DNA of 14,478 nucleotides, from contig JAZLHR010000082.1 of assembly GCA_045616945.1 (NCBI GenBank), positions 1 to 14,478 on the forward strand, given 5' to 3'. This DNA is from UBA6987 sp045616945 (lineage in GTDB: Bacteria > Bacillota > Clostridia > Lachnospirales > Lachnospiraceae). Below are positions 1-6,996 of this stretch, one piece after another. The notes beneath the pieces were generated by a model. That model was not told the DNA's origin and did no database searches. It saw only the letters and a program-made list of their open reading frames with translations. Within the stretch, counting starts at the first letter, position 1. Every line of letters starts with the position of its first letter. A program made the position numbers and the translations under genes.

Positions 1-102
1 TTTTCGTTATCGGAGAAACTCGCCTGTGTTCTTGGCATCAGCAGAATAGCTCCGGAAGATGTCATTCAGTCTCCTCTTCTTTTAAAGAAGTTCGGGTTTT
101 AA
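1..102 (+). CDS. 3' end of an unidentified gene (partial)
   Basis: Frame 1 is open from the first base to a TAA at 100-102 and encodes the last 33 residues of a protein that begins outside the window. The tail contains SEKLACVLGI and ends in LLLKKFGF. The composition is protein-like (mixed hydrophobic and charged residues), and the stop is followed at once by non-coding repeat DNA, as expected for a real gene end. I do not recognise the family from so short a piece. The gene runs convergently with the glycerol operon. It could still be a chance open frame. Confidence 0.5.
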   Translation, partial: FSLSEKLACVLGISRIAPEDVIQSPLLLKKFGF

Positions 103-111
103 CAACGGTTT

Positions 112-158
112 AATTTCCCATTCTAAATCCATCTGAAGCTGGATTTACTCCGGGAATT
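112..158. repeat. Palindromic hairpin repeat, copy 1
   Basis: The left arm 112-130 (AATTTCCCATTCTAAATCC) and right arm 141-158 (GGATTTACTCCGGGAATT) pair through a 7-bp inner stem (TAAATCC/GGATTTA), a 4x4 internal loop and an outer TTCCC/GGGAA stem, around a 10-nt apical loop. Copy 2 at 250-303 has the same arms and architecture. It lies between the convergent gene tail and glpK, so it could also act in 3'-end formation, but no T-tract follows on either strand. Confidence 0.7.
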
Positions 159-227
159 CCTTGTTTCCGGTTTATTTCACATGCAAAAAATCCTTTGATT
201 TTCCCGATTTTCTCCTGCTTTTTCTCC

Positions 228-303
228 TTTTCCCACACTAAATTCATCGATTTCCCATACTAAATCCAAGCGTTTATCTACTGTGGGATTTACTTTGGGA
301 ATT
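228..303. repeat. Palindromic hairpin repeat, copy 2, with an extra half-arm
   Basis: The arms at 250-267 (ATTTCCCATACTAAATCC) and 286-303 (GGATTTACTTTGGGAATT) form a 7-bp inner stem, a 3x3 internal loop and a 6-bp outer stem (TTCCCA/TGGGAA), with an 18-nt apical loop. A third left-arm-like copy, TTTCCCACACTAAATTC, precedes it at about 229-244 without a partner. The arm consensus TTCCCANNCTAAATCC is therefore seen three times and its complement-type arm GGATTTACTYYGGGAATT twice within 200 bp. This is a small repeat family, possibly REP-like. The rest of 103-334 shows no gene. Confidence 0.7.
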
Positions 304-334
304 TACGGGTTCTTTTTCAGAGCCGCATTATTTC

Positions 335-1819
335 TCAATGTTCATCCCAATCTGTACTGCGCCCGACAGCTTTTTTCCAGTTCCGGCGCAGCCTCATGCG
401 CTCTTCCTTTTCCATTTTCGGAGCAAATACGGTCTGCGGAGTCCTGAGCCCGCGCAGCATTTCCGCATCCGCCCATACACCTGCGGCAAGGCCGGCAAGT
501 GCTGCAGCCCCCATCGCCGTCGTCTCGCGCACGACCGGACGGTCCACCTCGGCGTCCATGATATCCGCCTGGAACTGCATCAGGAAGTCATCGCGGCAGG
601 CGCCGCCGTCGACCTTCAGACGGGAAATCTTCTGCCCGAGATCTTTTTCCATCGCACGCAGCAGATCCGCGGTCTGGTAGGCAATGGATTCCTCCGCCGC
701 CCGGATCAAATGTTCCGGCTTGGTGCCCCGGGTGATACCGACAATGGTCCCGCGGGCATACATATCCCAATACGGCGCCCCCAATCCCGTAAAAGCGGGG
801 ACCAGATACACGCCGCCGTTATCCGGCACCTTCTTCGCAAGGCGGGAAGCATCGCCTGCATCCTCCAGCAGATGCATTTCGTCCCGCAGCCACTGCATCA
901 CCGCACCGCCCACGAACACGGAGCCCTCCAATGCGTAGCGGACCTTCCCGTCCGTGGAGGCCGCAAGCGTCGTCAGGAGCCCGTGGGAAGATTCCACTGC
1001 CTGCGTCCCGGTATTCATCAGAAGGAAACAGCCCGTCCCGTAAGTATTTTTCGCCTCGCCCGCTTCAAAGCAGCACTGTCCGAACAAAGCAGCCTGCTGG
1101 TCGCCTGCCACTCCCGTGATCGGGACCGAGCTCCCGTCCCATTGCATATCCGCAAAGTGCGCGCTGCTCGGAAGGACCTTCGGAAGCATGGTCCGCGGGA
1201 TCCTCAATTCCCGCAGCAGGACCGGGTCCCAATCCAGCCTGCGGATGTCGAAAAGCATGGTGCGGGAGGCGTTGGTCACATCGGTCACATGCGCCCTCCC
1301 GCCTGACAGCTTCCAGATCAGCCAGCTGTCGATCGTTCCGAACAGGAGCCGCCCTTCTTCCGCCAGTTCGCGTGCACCCTCCGTATGGTCCAGGATCCAC
1401 TTGATCTTGGTGCCGGAAAAATAGGCGTCCACGACCAGGCCGGTCGTTTTCCGGATATGCTCAGCCAGGCCTTTTTCTTTCAGTGCGCTGCAGATATCCG
1501 CCGTACGGCGGCACTGCCACACGATCGCGTTATATACGGGCCGCCCCGTTTCGCGGTCCCAGACCACCGTCGTTTCGCGCTGGTTGGTGATACCGACCGC
1601 GGCAATATCCCGGCCACGCAGACCGACTTTGTTCAAAGCCTCTGCCATACAGCCGCAAATACCGGAATAGATCTCCTCAGGATCATGTTCGACCCAGCCG
1701 GCATTCGGATAATACTGCCTGAAAGTCTGCTGAGCCATGCTGACGATCTCCAGCTTTTCATTAAAAATGATTGCCCTGCTGGAGGTCGTCCCCTGATCCA
1801 GCGCCATCACATACTTCAT
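335..1819 (-). CDS. glpK: Glycerol kinase
   Basis: Cytosolic FGGY-family kinase (494 aa) that phosphorylates glycerol with ATP to glycerol-3-phosphate. Visible motifs are the N-terminal phosphate-binding DQGTTSSR (8-15), the glycerol contacts R81-E82, W101, Y133 and D240 (in GVAGDQQAALFG), and the second FGGY signature around VPAFTGLGAPYWD. Length is close to the E. coli enzyme (502). The segment before D240 is about three residues shorter than in E. coli and lacks both the G-G-x-G-G-T-R type fructose-bisphosphate loop and the YHFYG histidine that PTS HPr phosphorylates in enterococcal GlpK. The ATG at 1819 has AGAGGA seven bases upstream. The gene is last in the operon, 15 bp after the DUF1667 gene. 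No T-tailed terminator is seen downstream, only the hairpin repeats. Confidence 0.97.
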   Translation of the reverse strand: MKYVMALDQGTTSSRAIIFNEKLEIVSMAQQTFRQYYPNAGWVEHDPEEIYSGICGCMAEALNKVGLRGRDIAAVGITNQRETTVVWDRETGRPVYNAIVWQCRRTADICSALKEKGLAEHIRKTTGLVVDAYFSGTKIKWILDHTEGARELAEEGRLLFGTIDSWLIWKLSGGRAHVTDVTNASRTMLFDIRRLDWDPVLLRELRIPRTMLPKVLPSSAHFADMQWDGSSVPITGVAGDQQAALFGQCCFEAGEAKNTYGTGCFLLMNTGTQAVESSHGLLTTLAASTDGKVRYALEGSVFVGGAVMQWLRDEMHLLEDAGDASRLAKKVPDNGGVYLVPAFTGLGAPYWDMYARGTIVGITRGTKPEHLIRAAEESIAYQTADLLRAMEKDLGQKISRLKVDGGACRDDFLMQFQADIMDAEVDRPVVRETTAMGAAALAGLAAGVWADAEMLRGLRTPQTVFAPKMEKEERMRLRRNWKKAVGRSTDWDEH

Positions 1820-1834
1820 GGGTAAATCCTCTTT

Positions 1835-2188
1835 TTATTCTTTTTCCGCATCCCGGCAGGCTACGATATCCACGCCGAGGCCGAGGACAGCGGCGATGAT
1901 AGTCTCCCCGGTCCGGACAGGCGCCGCAGCGGTCACTTTTTCCAGTTCGTCCATCACCTCAAACATTTTTCCTTTCGGCACGGGCGCGGAGGTTTTTACC
2001 GGCAGACGCGAGATGGCGGCGCCGGTCAGTTTTACGGTGCTGGTTACGGTGCGCTGCGGATGCAGCAGTTCATTCCTGCCGTATTCCGCGCCGACCGGGC
2101 AGCGATTTCCGGTCACGGCATAGCCGTTCTCCTCGTCAACGGTCAGGAGGCAGCCGTTAGGACAGCCGATACAGGTCAATTCTTTCAT
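1835..2188 (-). CDS. DUF1667 family protein, probable iron-sulfur subunit of G3P oxidation
   Basis: Small protein (117 aa) whose N-terminus carries C6-x2-C9-x3-C13-x16-C30, a spacing like the 4Fe-4S site at the start of molybdopterin oxidoreductases. This suggests it binds a [4Fe-4S] cluster. The remainder (about 40-117) is a basic-hydrophobic domain with TVTSTVKLTGA and a VxGLGVDIVAC segment. DUF1667 proteins are known to be encoded beside GlpA-like and NAD/FAD oxidoreductases in Firmicutes, so an electron-transfer role with these two neighbours is likely, though unproven. The start codon overlaps the stop of the preceding gene in ATGA, preceded by a strong AGGAGGTGG site. No signal peptide or membrane segment is seen. 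Confidence 0.88.
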   Translation of the reverse strand: MKELTCIGCPNGCLLTVDEENGYAVTGNRCPVGAEYGRNELLHPQRTVTSTVKLTGAAISRLPVKTSAPVPKGKMFEVMDELEKVTAAAPVRTGETIIAAVLGLGVDIVACRDAEKE

Positions 2189-3444
2189 TCTTCCACCTCC
2201 TCAGCCGTGATGCAGATCTCACCTGACGCCTTCGCAAGCAGCTGCAGAGGCAGACTGACATGTTCCATTTCACCCGGAGCCATACGGCTGCGGGGGTAGG
2301 ACGCCAATTCCTTTTCGCCGCTCCGCAATACGATCCGGCTTTTTCCGAAGCTGCGGTTCACGCGGAAGGAAAGCTCCGTCAGTTTGGCCGCGCCCTCCGG
2401 GCGGATACGCTGCGGCACCGTATAAGTCACGGGCAGCAGAGGCGTTACGGCAGTGACATTCCCCGCGGGTGCGCTTCCGGCGATATAGGCAGCAGCACAG
2501 CGCCCGGCCTTTTCGGCCTCCGCGCTGACAAAATCCACCAGGTCATGCACGTGGACCACATTGCCGCAGGCAAAAATGCCGGAGACAGAGGTCTCCATAT
2601 TGTCAAACACCGCCGGTCCGTTCGTACGGCGGTCGATCTCGATGCCCGCAGCCCGCGTCAGCTCGTTCTCGGGGATGAGCCCGACCGAAAGCAGCAGGGT
2701 ATCGCAGTCGAAATACATCTCCGTCCCGGGGATCGGGCTGCGGTCCGGGCCGACCTTGCTCACGGTAACGCCCTCTAAGCGGCGGCTTCCGTGGATCTCA
2801 CTGACCGTGTGGGACAGATACAGCGGAATGTCAAAATCTTCCAGACACTGCACGATATTTCTCGTCAGGCCGGAGGAATAAGGCATCACCTCCACGCAGG
2901 CAAGCACCTTGGCGCCTTCCAGCGTCATGCGCCGCGCCATGATGAGTCCGATATCGCCGGAGCCGAGTATCACGACCCGTTTTCCGACCATCTGTCCTTC
3001 GATATTGACAAAACGCTGGGCTGCTCCGGCGGTCAGGATCCCGGCCGGTCTGGTACCGGGGGTAGAAATGGCTCCGCGGGTCCGCTCACGGCAGCCCATC
3101 GCCAGGATCACTGCCCCGGCCTCCAGCGCGAAATAACCATCCGCTCCGTTCATCGCGGTGATTACGCGCTCCGGACTGACCCCCAATACCATGGTATCGG
3201 ACATCACCCGTACACTCGTATCCCGCAGCATTTCTATATAGCGGCCGGCATATTCCGGGCCGGTCAGCTCTTCCTGAAAACGCTTCAGGCCGAAACCGTT
3301 ATGGATGCACTGATTCAGGATACCGCCCAGCACGCGGTCACGTTCCAGAATCACGATCTCCCGCTGCCCGGCTTCATAAGCAGCCACAGCCGCGGCAAGT
3401 CCCGCCGGACCGCCGCCGATAATGACCAAAGGCTTATTCTGCAT
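2185..3444 (-). CDS. FAD/NAD(P)-dependent oxidoreductase of the glycerol operon
   Basis: Two-dinucleotide-fold flavoprotein (419 aa) of the pyridine nucleotide-disulphide oxidoreductase superfamily. The FAD site IIGGGPAGLAAA lies at 8-19, with the acidic ribose residue in VILERD (31-36). The family segment GGILNQCIHNGFGL (40-53) contains a single cysteine, C46, rather than a CxxC redox pair. A second GxGxxG site, VVILGSGDIGLIMARR, lies around residue 155-170 for NAD(P), and the FAD-closing segment GIFACGNVVHVHDLVD is near 290-305. About 85 C-terminal residues form an extra beta-rich tail. It overlaps the upstream gene by 11 bp and the DUF1667 gene by 4 bp, which implies translational coupling. 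It likely works with the GlpA-like subunit and DUF1667 to oxidise glycerol-3-phosphate; the electron acceptor is not evident from sequence. Confidence 0.9.
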   Translation of the reverse strand: MQNKPLVIIGGGPAGLAAAVAAYEAGQREIVILERDRVLGGILNQCIHNGFGLKRFQEELTGPEYAGRYIEMLRDTSVRVMSDTMVLGVSPERVITAMNGADGYFALEAGAVILAMGCRERTRGAISTPGTRPAGILTAGAAQRFVNIEGQMVGKRVVILGSGDIGLIMARRMTLEGAKVLACVEVMPYSSGLTRNIVQCLEDFDIPLYLSHTVSEIHGSRRLEGVTVSKVGPDRSPIPGTEMYFDCDTLLLSVGLIPENELTRAAGIEIDRRTNGPAVFDNMETSVSGIFACGNVVHVHDLVDFVSAEAEKAGRCAAAYIAGSAPAGNVTAVTPLLPVTYTVPQRIRPEGAAKLTELSFRVNRSFGKSRIVLRSGEKELASYPRSRMAPGEMEHVSLPLQLLAKASGEICITAEEVEE

Positions 3445-4879
3445 GCTTCGTCCCTCCCTTGGTTGCGCCGGTCAGGATATAGCTGCCGGGTTCATCCAGC
3501 AAGATGCTCTCTATCGGCCTGCCCAGTTCTCTGGCAAGGATCTCCTGCACACGGGGGCCGCAGAAGCCGCCCTGGCAGCGTCCCATTCCGGCACCGGTGC
3601 GGCGCTTCACCGCGTTGACCGTCACTGCCGGGACCGGTGAATGGATAGCAGCTACGATCTCGCCTTCCGTAACGGTCTCGCAGCGGCAGATGACCCTGCC
3701 GTAACGGGGATCTTTGCGGATCAGCTCGTTCTTCTCCTCCGCATTCAGCCGATGCATCCGCACCACATGACGGCCGTCCCGGAAATCGGAACGTTTTTTC
3801 GCCTGCAGCCTGTCGGAAATATAAGCGGCCGCCATTTTCCCGATAGCGGGAGCCGAACTGAGGCCGGGGCTCTTGATACCGGCCACGTTGTACAGCCCGG
3901 GCACGGTACTGCTTTCCCCGATCAGAAAATCATCCTTCTTATGGTTGGCACGGACCCCGGCAAAATTCCGGATATTATCACGGAACGAAAGCGCCGGAAC
4001 GGAAAGCATGGCTTTCTCGCGTACAAAATCCAGCCCGGCCTGCGTATTGCCGATCACCTCCGGGCCGGCAACATTTTCCGCGTTGGGGCCGACGATCAGA
4101 TTGCCGTGGACCGTAGGCGCCACCAAAACGCCTTTCCCCAGCTCGTTAGGACACTGGAAAATGACCGAATGCACGCGGTCTCCCTCGCATTTATCGAGCA
4201 GGTAGTACTCACCGCGGCAGGGAACTGTTTCCACTTCTGCGGGGCCGACCATTTTTTCGATATCCTCTGCCGATACTCCGGCCGCGTTCACGACCCACTT
4301 CGCGCGGAATTCTCCCTGCGGCGTTTCCAGAACAAAACCGTTCCGTTCTTTCCGCATGGCAGTCACGCAGGCTTCCGTCACCAGTCTGACACCGTTGCGG
4401 ACAGCCACCTCCATAAAGGCCAGCGTCATCTCCCAGGGCGACACGATCCCGGCGGAAGGGGCCCATAAACTGCCCATCACCCGTTCCGAAAGGCCGGGCT
4501 CCATTGCCAGCACCGCACTGCGGTCCAGCAGTTTCAATCCGGGCACGCCGTTCGCGATCCCCTGCGCATAGATCTTTTCAAGCGTCTTCTTTTCGCTTTC
4601 GCTGAAGGCCAGGACATGACTCCCCACCTTTTTGTAAGGAATATCCAGTTTTTCCGCAAGTGCCTCCATGGCAGCACAGCCCTCGACATTCAGGCGTGCC
4701 ATCAGGCTGCCGGGCTTCGGATCGTAACCGGCGTGGATGATCGCAGAATTCGCCTTGCTGGTCCCGTTGGCTGCATCGTTGCTTTTTTCAAGCACGGCAA
4801 TGTCCAGATTATATTTTGACAATTCATAAGCACAGGCCGCTCCGATCACGCCTGCACCGATGATGATGACATCTTTCAA
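3434..4879 (-). CDS. GlpA-like FAD-dependent glycerol-3-phosphate dehydrogenase with BFD-type [2Fe-2S] domain
   Basis: Flavoprotein (481 aa) of the DAO/GlpA group. The Rossmann FAD motif IIIGAGVIGAACAYEL lies at 5-20, and the substrate-domain segments TSKANSAIIHAGYD and NFAGVRANHKKDDF follow. The C-terminal domain carries C398-x-C400 and C435-x4-C440, the four-cysteine pattern of BFD-like [2Fe-2S] domains as in GlpA. It should oxidise glycerol-3-phosphate to dihydroxyacetone phosphate. The start is TTG at 4879: no in-frame ATG fits the Rossmann start, and AAGGAGGAG sits seven bases upstream. It is the first gene of the operon, behind the promoter at 4918-4946. No GlpC-type membrane subunit or glpF is present here. 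L-2-hydroxyglutarate oxidase relatives share the fold, but the glpK linkage argues for G3P. Confidence 0.9.
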   Translation of the reverse strand: MKDVIIIGAGVIGAACAYELSKYNLDIAVLEKSNDAANGTSKANSAIIHAGYDPKPGSLMARLNVEGCAAMEALAEKLDIPYKKVGSHVLAFSESEKKTLEKIYAQGIANGVPGLKLLDRSAVLAMEPGLSERVMGSLWAPSAGIVSPWEMTLAFMEVAVRNGVRLVTEACVTAMRKERNGFVLETPQGEFRAKWVVNAAGVSAEDIEKMVGPAEVETVPCRGEYYLLDKCEGDRVHSVIFQCPNELGKGVLVAPTVHGNLIVGPNAENVAGPEVIGNTQAGLDFVREKAMLSVPALSFRDNIRNFAGVRANHKKDDFLIGESSTVPGLYNVAGIKSPGLSSAPAIGKMAAAYISDRLQAKKRSDFRDGRHVVRMHRLNAEEKNELIRKDPRYGRVICRCETVTEGEIVAAIHSPVPAVTVNAVKRRTGAGMGRCQGGFCGPRVQEILARELGRPIESILLDEPGSYILTGATKGGTKHAE

Positions 4880-4917
4880 GAAATCGCTCCTCCTTCACAG
4901 TACCAAACTTACAGACT

Positions 4918-4946
4918 ATTATACAGCAGCGGCTGATCCGCCGCAA
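4918..4946 (-). promoter_or_regulatory. Promoter of the glycerol operon
   Basis: On the minus strand a perfect -10 TATAAT (4918-4923) lies 17 bp from a weak -35 TTGCGG (4941-4946). The predicted start is about 30 bp before the TTG codon and its ribosome binding site. The spacer and -35 contain the inverted repeat GCGGC-N6-GCCGC, which could be an operator; no known regulator site is matched with confidence. Confidence 0.6.
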
Positions 4947-4960
4947 GTATTTTTAATTAT

Positions 4961-4972
4961 TTTGTTAACAAA
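4961..4972. promoter_or_regulatory. 12-bp perfect palindrome upstream of the glycerol promoter
   Basis: TTTGTTAACAAA is self-complementary and lies just upstream of the -35 box, in the AT-rich gap after azlD. It could be an operator or activator site. The inner TTGTTAACAA resembles fused Rex half-sites but lacks the usual four-base spacer, so Rex binding is only a weak possibility. Chance in AT-rich DNA is not excluded. Confidence 0.3.
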
Positions 4973-4975
4973 CTA

Positions 4976-5299
4976 TTAAATGATGCGTATCAAGAGCATA
5001 TACAGTGCCGTTCCGGCCGAAATACTGAGGATCATATTCTTCCTCCAGCGGTGCAGGAGGGCCGTCGCGAAACCGGCAATCAATGCCGGCAAAAATGCTG
5101 CCGCGCTCGAAAAATCATAATCTTTGAAGCAATAAACGACCAAAAAGCCCATGGCGGCCGCAGGCAGCACGTGCCCCAGATATTCCACGGTCTTCGGGAG
5201 CCTGTCTGAATCCCGGAAAATCACAAAAGGCAGCCAGCGTGTCAGCCATACGGACAGGGCAAGAACGCCGACGGTAATGACCGTTTGCAGTTCATTCAC
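4976..5299 (-). CDS. azlD: AzlD family branched-chain amino acid transport protein
   Basis: Small hydrophobic protein (107 aa, the usual AzlD length) with about four membrane segments. The family-like block WLTRWLPFVIFRDSDRLPK sits near residues 19-37. AzlD is the partner of AzlC in a two-component exporter of branched-chain amino acids and analogues such as 4-azaleucine in Bacillus subtilis. The start is GTG at 5299, which overlaps the azlC stop by 8 bp, so the two are translationally coupled; AAGG lies about nine bases upstream. It is the last gene of the five-gene operon. The 96 bp downstream hold no obvious terminator and carry the glycerol promoter, so readthrough into the glycerol operon is possible. 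Confidence 0.92.
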   Translation of the reverse strand: MNELQTVITVGVLALSVWLTRWLPFVIFRDSDRLPKTVEYLGHVLPAAAMGFLVVYCFKDYDFSSAAAFLPALIAGFATALLHRWRKNMILSISAGTALYMLLIRII

Positions 5300-5975
5300 G
5301 GAGGATCACCTTCTTTCCTGCCAGCAGCACGGCAATGATCACCGCGAGCGTGAGCGGCACAAACAGGCTTTTGTCCGCCAGCATCAGCACCAGGATCCCG
5401 GCCAGCAGGCCGATCAGCCCGCTCCTGAGGCCCTCCTTTGTTTTCAGCTGTTCCGTCAGCAGTACGATGAACAGCGCCGTCAGCGCAAAGTCCAGGCCTT
5501 CCAGACTGACGCTCAGGACACCGCCGAAAACAGAACCCAGCAGAGTCCCCGTCACCCAATAGCTGTAATCCAGCAATGTCACGCTGAAATAGAAGCGTTT
5601 CGGATCCGCCCCCTCCGGCACAGGAGAGGAAGACAAAATGGAAAATGTCTCATCCGTGAGGCCGAAAATCAAAAACAGCTTGGTTTTTCCGGTCCCCGCA
5701 TACTTTTTCAGCATCGGAATACCGTAAAACAGGTGCCGCACACTAAGTACGATCCCTAATACAAAGGCGGAAATCGGGTCAAAGGCAGCCGCCATGACAG
5801 GGACCGAGGCATACTCCAGCGCACCGGAATAAATAAAAAGACTCATCGCCGGCGGGAGCCACAGCGGAAAGCCCTGCGTGCGCATCAGCAGACCGAATGC
5901 GAAACCCAGGAACAAATAACCGGCCATCACCGGCAGCGTATAGTGAAAAGCATATTTCCATTCTTTGTGATCCAT
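5292..5975 (-). CDS. azlC: AzlC family branched-chain amino acid exporter
   Basis: Integral membrane protein (227 aa from the chosen start) with a typical AzlC beginning: a soluble DHKEWKYAFHYTLPVMAGY stretch, then FLGFAFGLLM. The segment LFIYSGALEYASVPVMAAA follows, and further hydrophobic helices reach to the end. It forms the larger subunit of AzlCD. I chose ATG 5975 because the family begins here; the open frame extends 33 codons further but would overlap the previous gene and reads as non-membrane, low-quality sequence. The ribosome site is weak (GGAG about 18 nt before the ATG), and a TTG two codons earlier is an alternative. It starts 29 bp after the beta-helix gene and likely depends on the same transcript. 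Confidence 0.92.
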   Translation of the reverse strand: MDHKEWKYAFHYTLPVMAGYLFLGFAFGLLMRTQGFPLWLPPAMSLFIYSGALEYASVPVMAAAFDPISAFVLGIVLSVRHLFYGIPMLKKYAGTGKTKLFLIFGLTDETFSILSSSPVPEGADPKRFYFSVTLLDYSYWVTGTLLGSVFGGVLSVSLEGLDFALTALFIVLLTEQLKTKEGLRSGLIGLLAGILVLMLADKSLFVPLTLAVIIAVLLAGKKVILRE

Positions 5976-6004
5976 AGTCAAACAGCCAGCTTTCTCCGGG
6001 ATTT

Positions 6005-6898
6005 TCAGCCCCGGATCCGCACCGGGTAGGGATTGCTTTCGGCACGGTCTGCGGTCACAGGCGGATTGCCGCAATTTTCCAGCAGCACGTCAAAGGCATG
6101 CAGAGCATCCTCCGTATACAGATTCAGGTACAGCCCGCCCGCAATGACCGTATTCCGGAACACGGTCTTCACATGCAGCGGCACACGGTTCAGGCACTGC
6201 AGCTTGGCACAGCGGTAATTGTCCTGCCCGCCGTCTATCGTACAGTTTTCCACGATGATCTCCGGACCTTCCTCTTCGATCAATTTTCTTCCGGAGGCCG
6301 CATGGCCGTAAAACGCGGAGCATTTTGCACCTTCCGGTACATCCAGCATCCGGAACGTGCAGTTTTCAAAGCGGATACGGCTTTTTTGAGAGAAGCCGAA
6401 GCCGATCGTATTGTTAAAGCCTTTTCTGTCCTCGGAATAGGTATAAAAGCAGCGCACATTCCGGTAAACATGGTCCGTTCCCTGATCTTCCGGGGCATTG
6501 TGCGAGTCATCGTGGATGCAATACCGCCCGTAATGACAGCGGATTGCTATATTTTCCACGCAGCATCCGTAACGGATGTTGAGCGGAGCCCAGACGCGGG
6601 CTTCCCCGACCGTGATCTCATCCTTCGGCGGATCCCACAGCAGCGTCACATCACCGACACCGACCAGCCGGGTACAGGGCGGCAGAAAAATAACCCGAGT
6701 CAGATAGTCCGAATTGGAAATATCGTCCGGCGGCGCCTCCACTCCCAGCTGCCGGTATTCCCAATAAATATCATAAACGCCTTCGTCCAGGTAAATAGTC
6801 TTCTGCTCCGTATCGTCCTTCAGCTGCAGGCAAAGCCCGGACAGACTGGTATATTCCCGTTTTTTTCCGACAAAATAAACTTTTTCCGCTGTTTCCAT
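6005..6898 (-). CDS. Predicted cytosolic right-handed beta-helix protein, function unknown
   Basis: Hypothetical protein (297 aa). Near the N-terminus REYTSLSGLCLQL and KTIYLDEGVYDIY resemble the N-cap of pectate-lyase-like parallel beta-helices. Six coil-like blocks share a hydrophobic-[E/R]-N pattern: VENIAI (114), YRNVRC (145), FENCTF (177), VENCTI (216), FRNTVI (247) and LENCG (273), which suggests an asparagine ladder. A polar cluster CHYGRYCIHDDSH (121-133) could be a ligand or metal site. No signal peptide, membrane segment or anchor is seen, which is unusual for this fold outside phage spikes and secreted enzymes. A good GGAGGAAGGG site precedes ATG 6898. It sits between the C26 hydrolases and azlC, 98 bp after the former and 29 bp before the latter. 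Catalytic identity is unknown. Confidence 0.8.
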   Translation of the reverse strand: METAEKVYFVGKKREYTSLSGLCLQLKDDTEQKTIYLDEGVYDIYWEYRQLGVEAPPDDISNSDYLTRVIFLPPCTRLVGVGDVTLLWDPPKDEITVGEARVWAPLNIRYGCCVENIAIRCHYGRYCIHDDSHNAPEDQGTDHVYRNVRCFYTYSEDRKGFNNTIGFGFSQKSRIRFENCTFRMLDVPEGAKCSAFYGHAASGRKLIEEEGPEIIVENCTIDGGQDNYRCAKLQCLNRVPLHVKTVFRNTVIAGGLYLNLYTEDALHAFDVLLENCGNPPVTADRAESNPYPVRIRG

Positions 6899-6950
6899 AC
6901 CGTCCCTTCCTCCGGAAATGACTGCGCATCTTTTCGTGAAGACAGGGACA

Positions 6951-6981
6951 CGCCGGGGCTGCTTCTGCAGACACTCCGGCG
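6951..6981. other. Intergenic hairpin inside the hydrolase operon
   Basis: In the 98-bp gap after the hydrolase stop, CGCCGG (6951-6956) pairs with CCGGCG (6976-6981) around an inner CTGC-TTCT-GCAG stem-loop (6959-6970). No T-run follows on the minus strand, so it is not a classical terminator. It may stabilise or process the mRNA between the hydrolase genes and the beta-helix gene. Confidence 0.4.
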
Positions 6982-6996
6982 CATCCCGAAATAGTC

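Noticed and set aside
338..1306. Long plus-strand open frame (322 codons) opposite glpK
   Set aside because: It is fully antisense to a clear glycerol kinase, with composition rich in R, H and P as expected for a shadow frame in GC-rich DNA.
2791..3618. Plus-strand open frame of 275 codons opposite the oxidoreductases
   Set aside because: It crosses two well-supported, overlapping minus-strand flavoprotein genes and has no motif.
5976..6074. N-terminal 33-residue extension of AzlC
   Set aside because: It overlaps the end of the beta-helix gene and is hydrophilic and R/C-rich, while AzlC proteins begin near the DHKEWKYAF segment.
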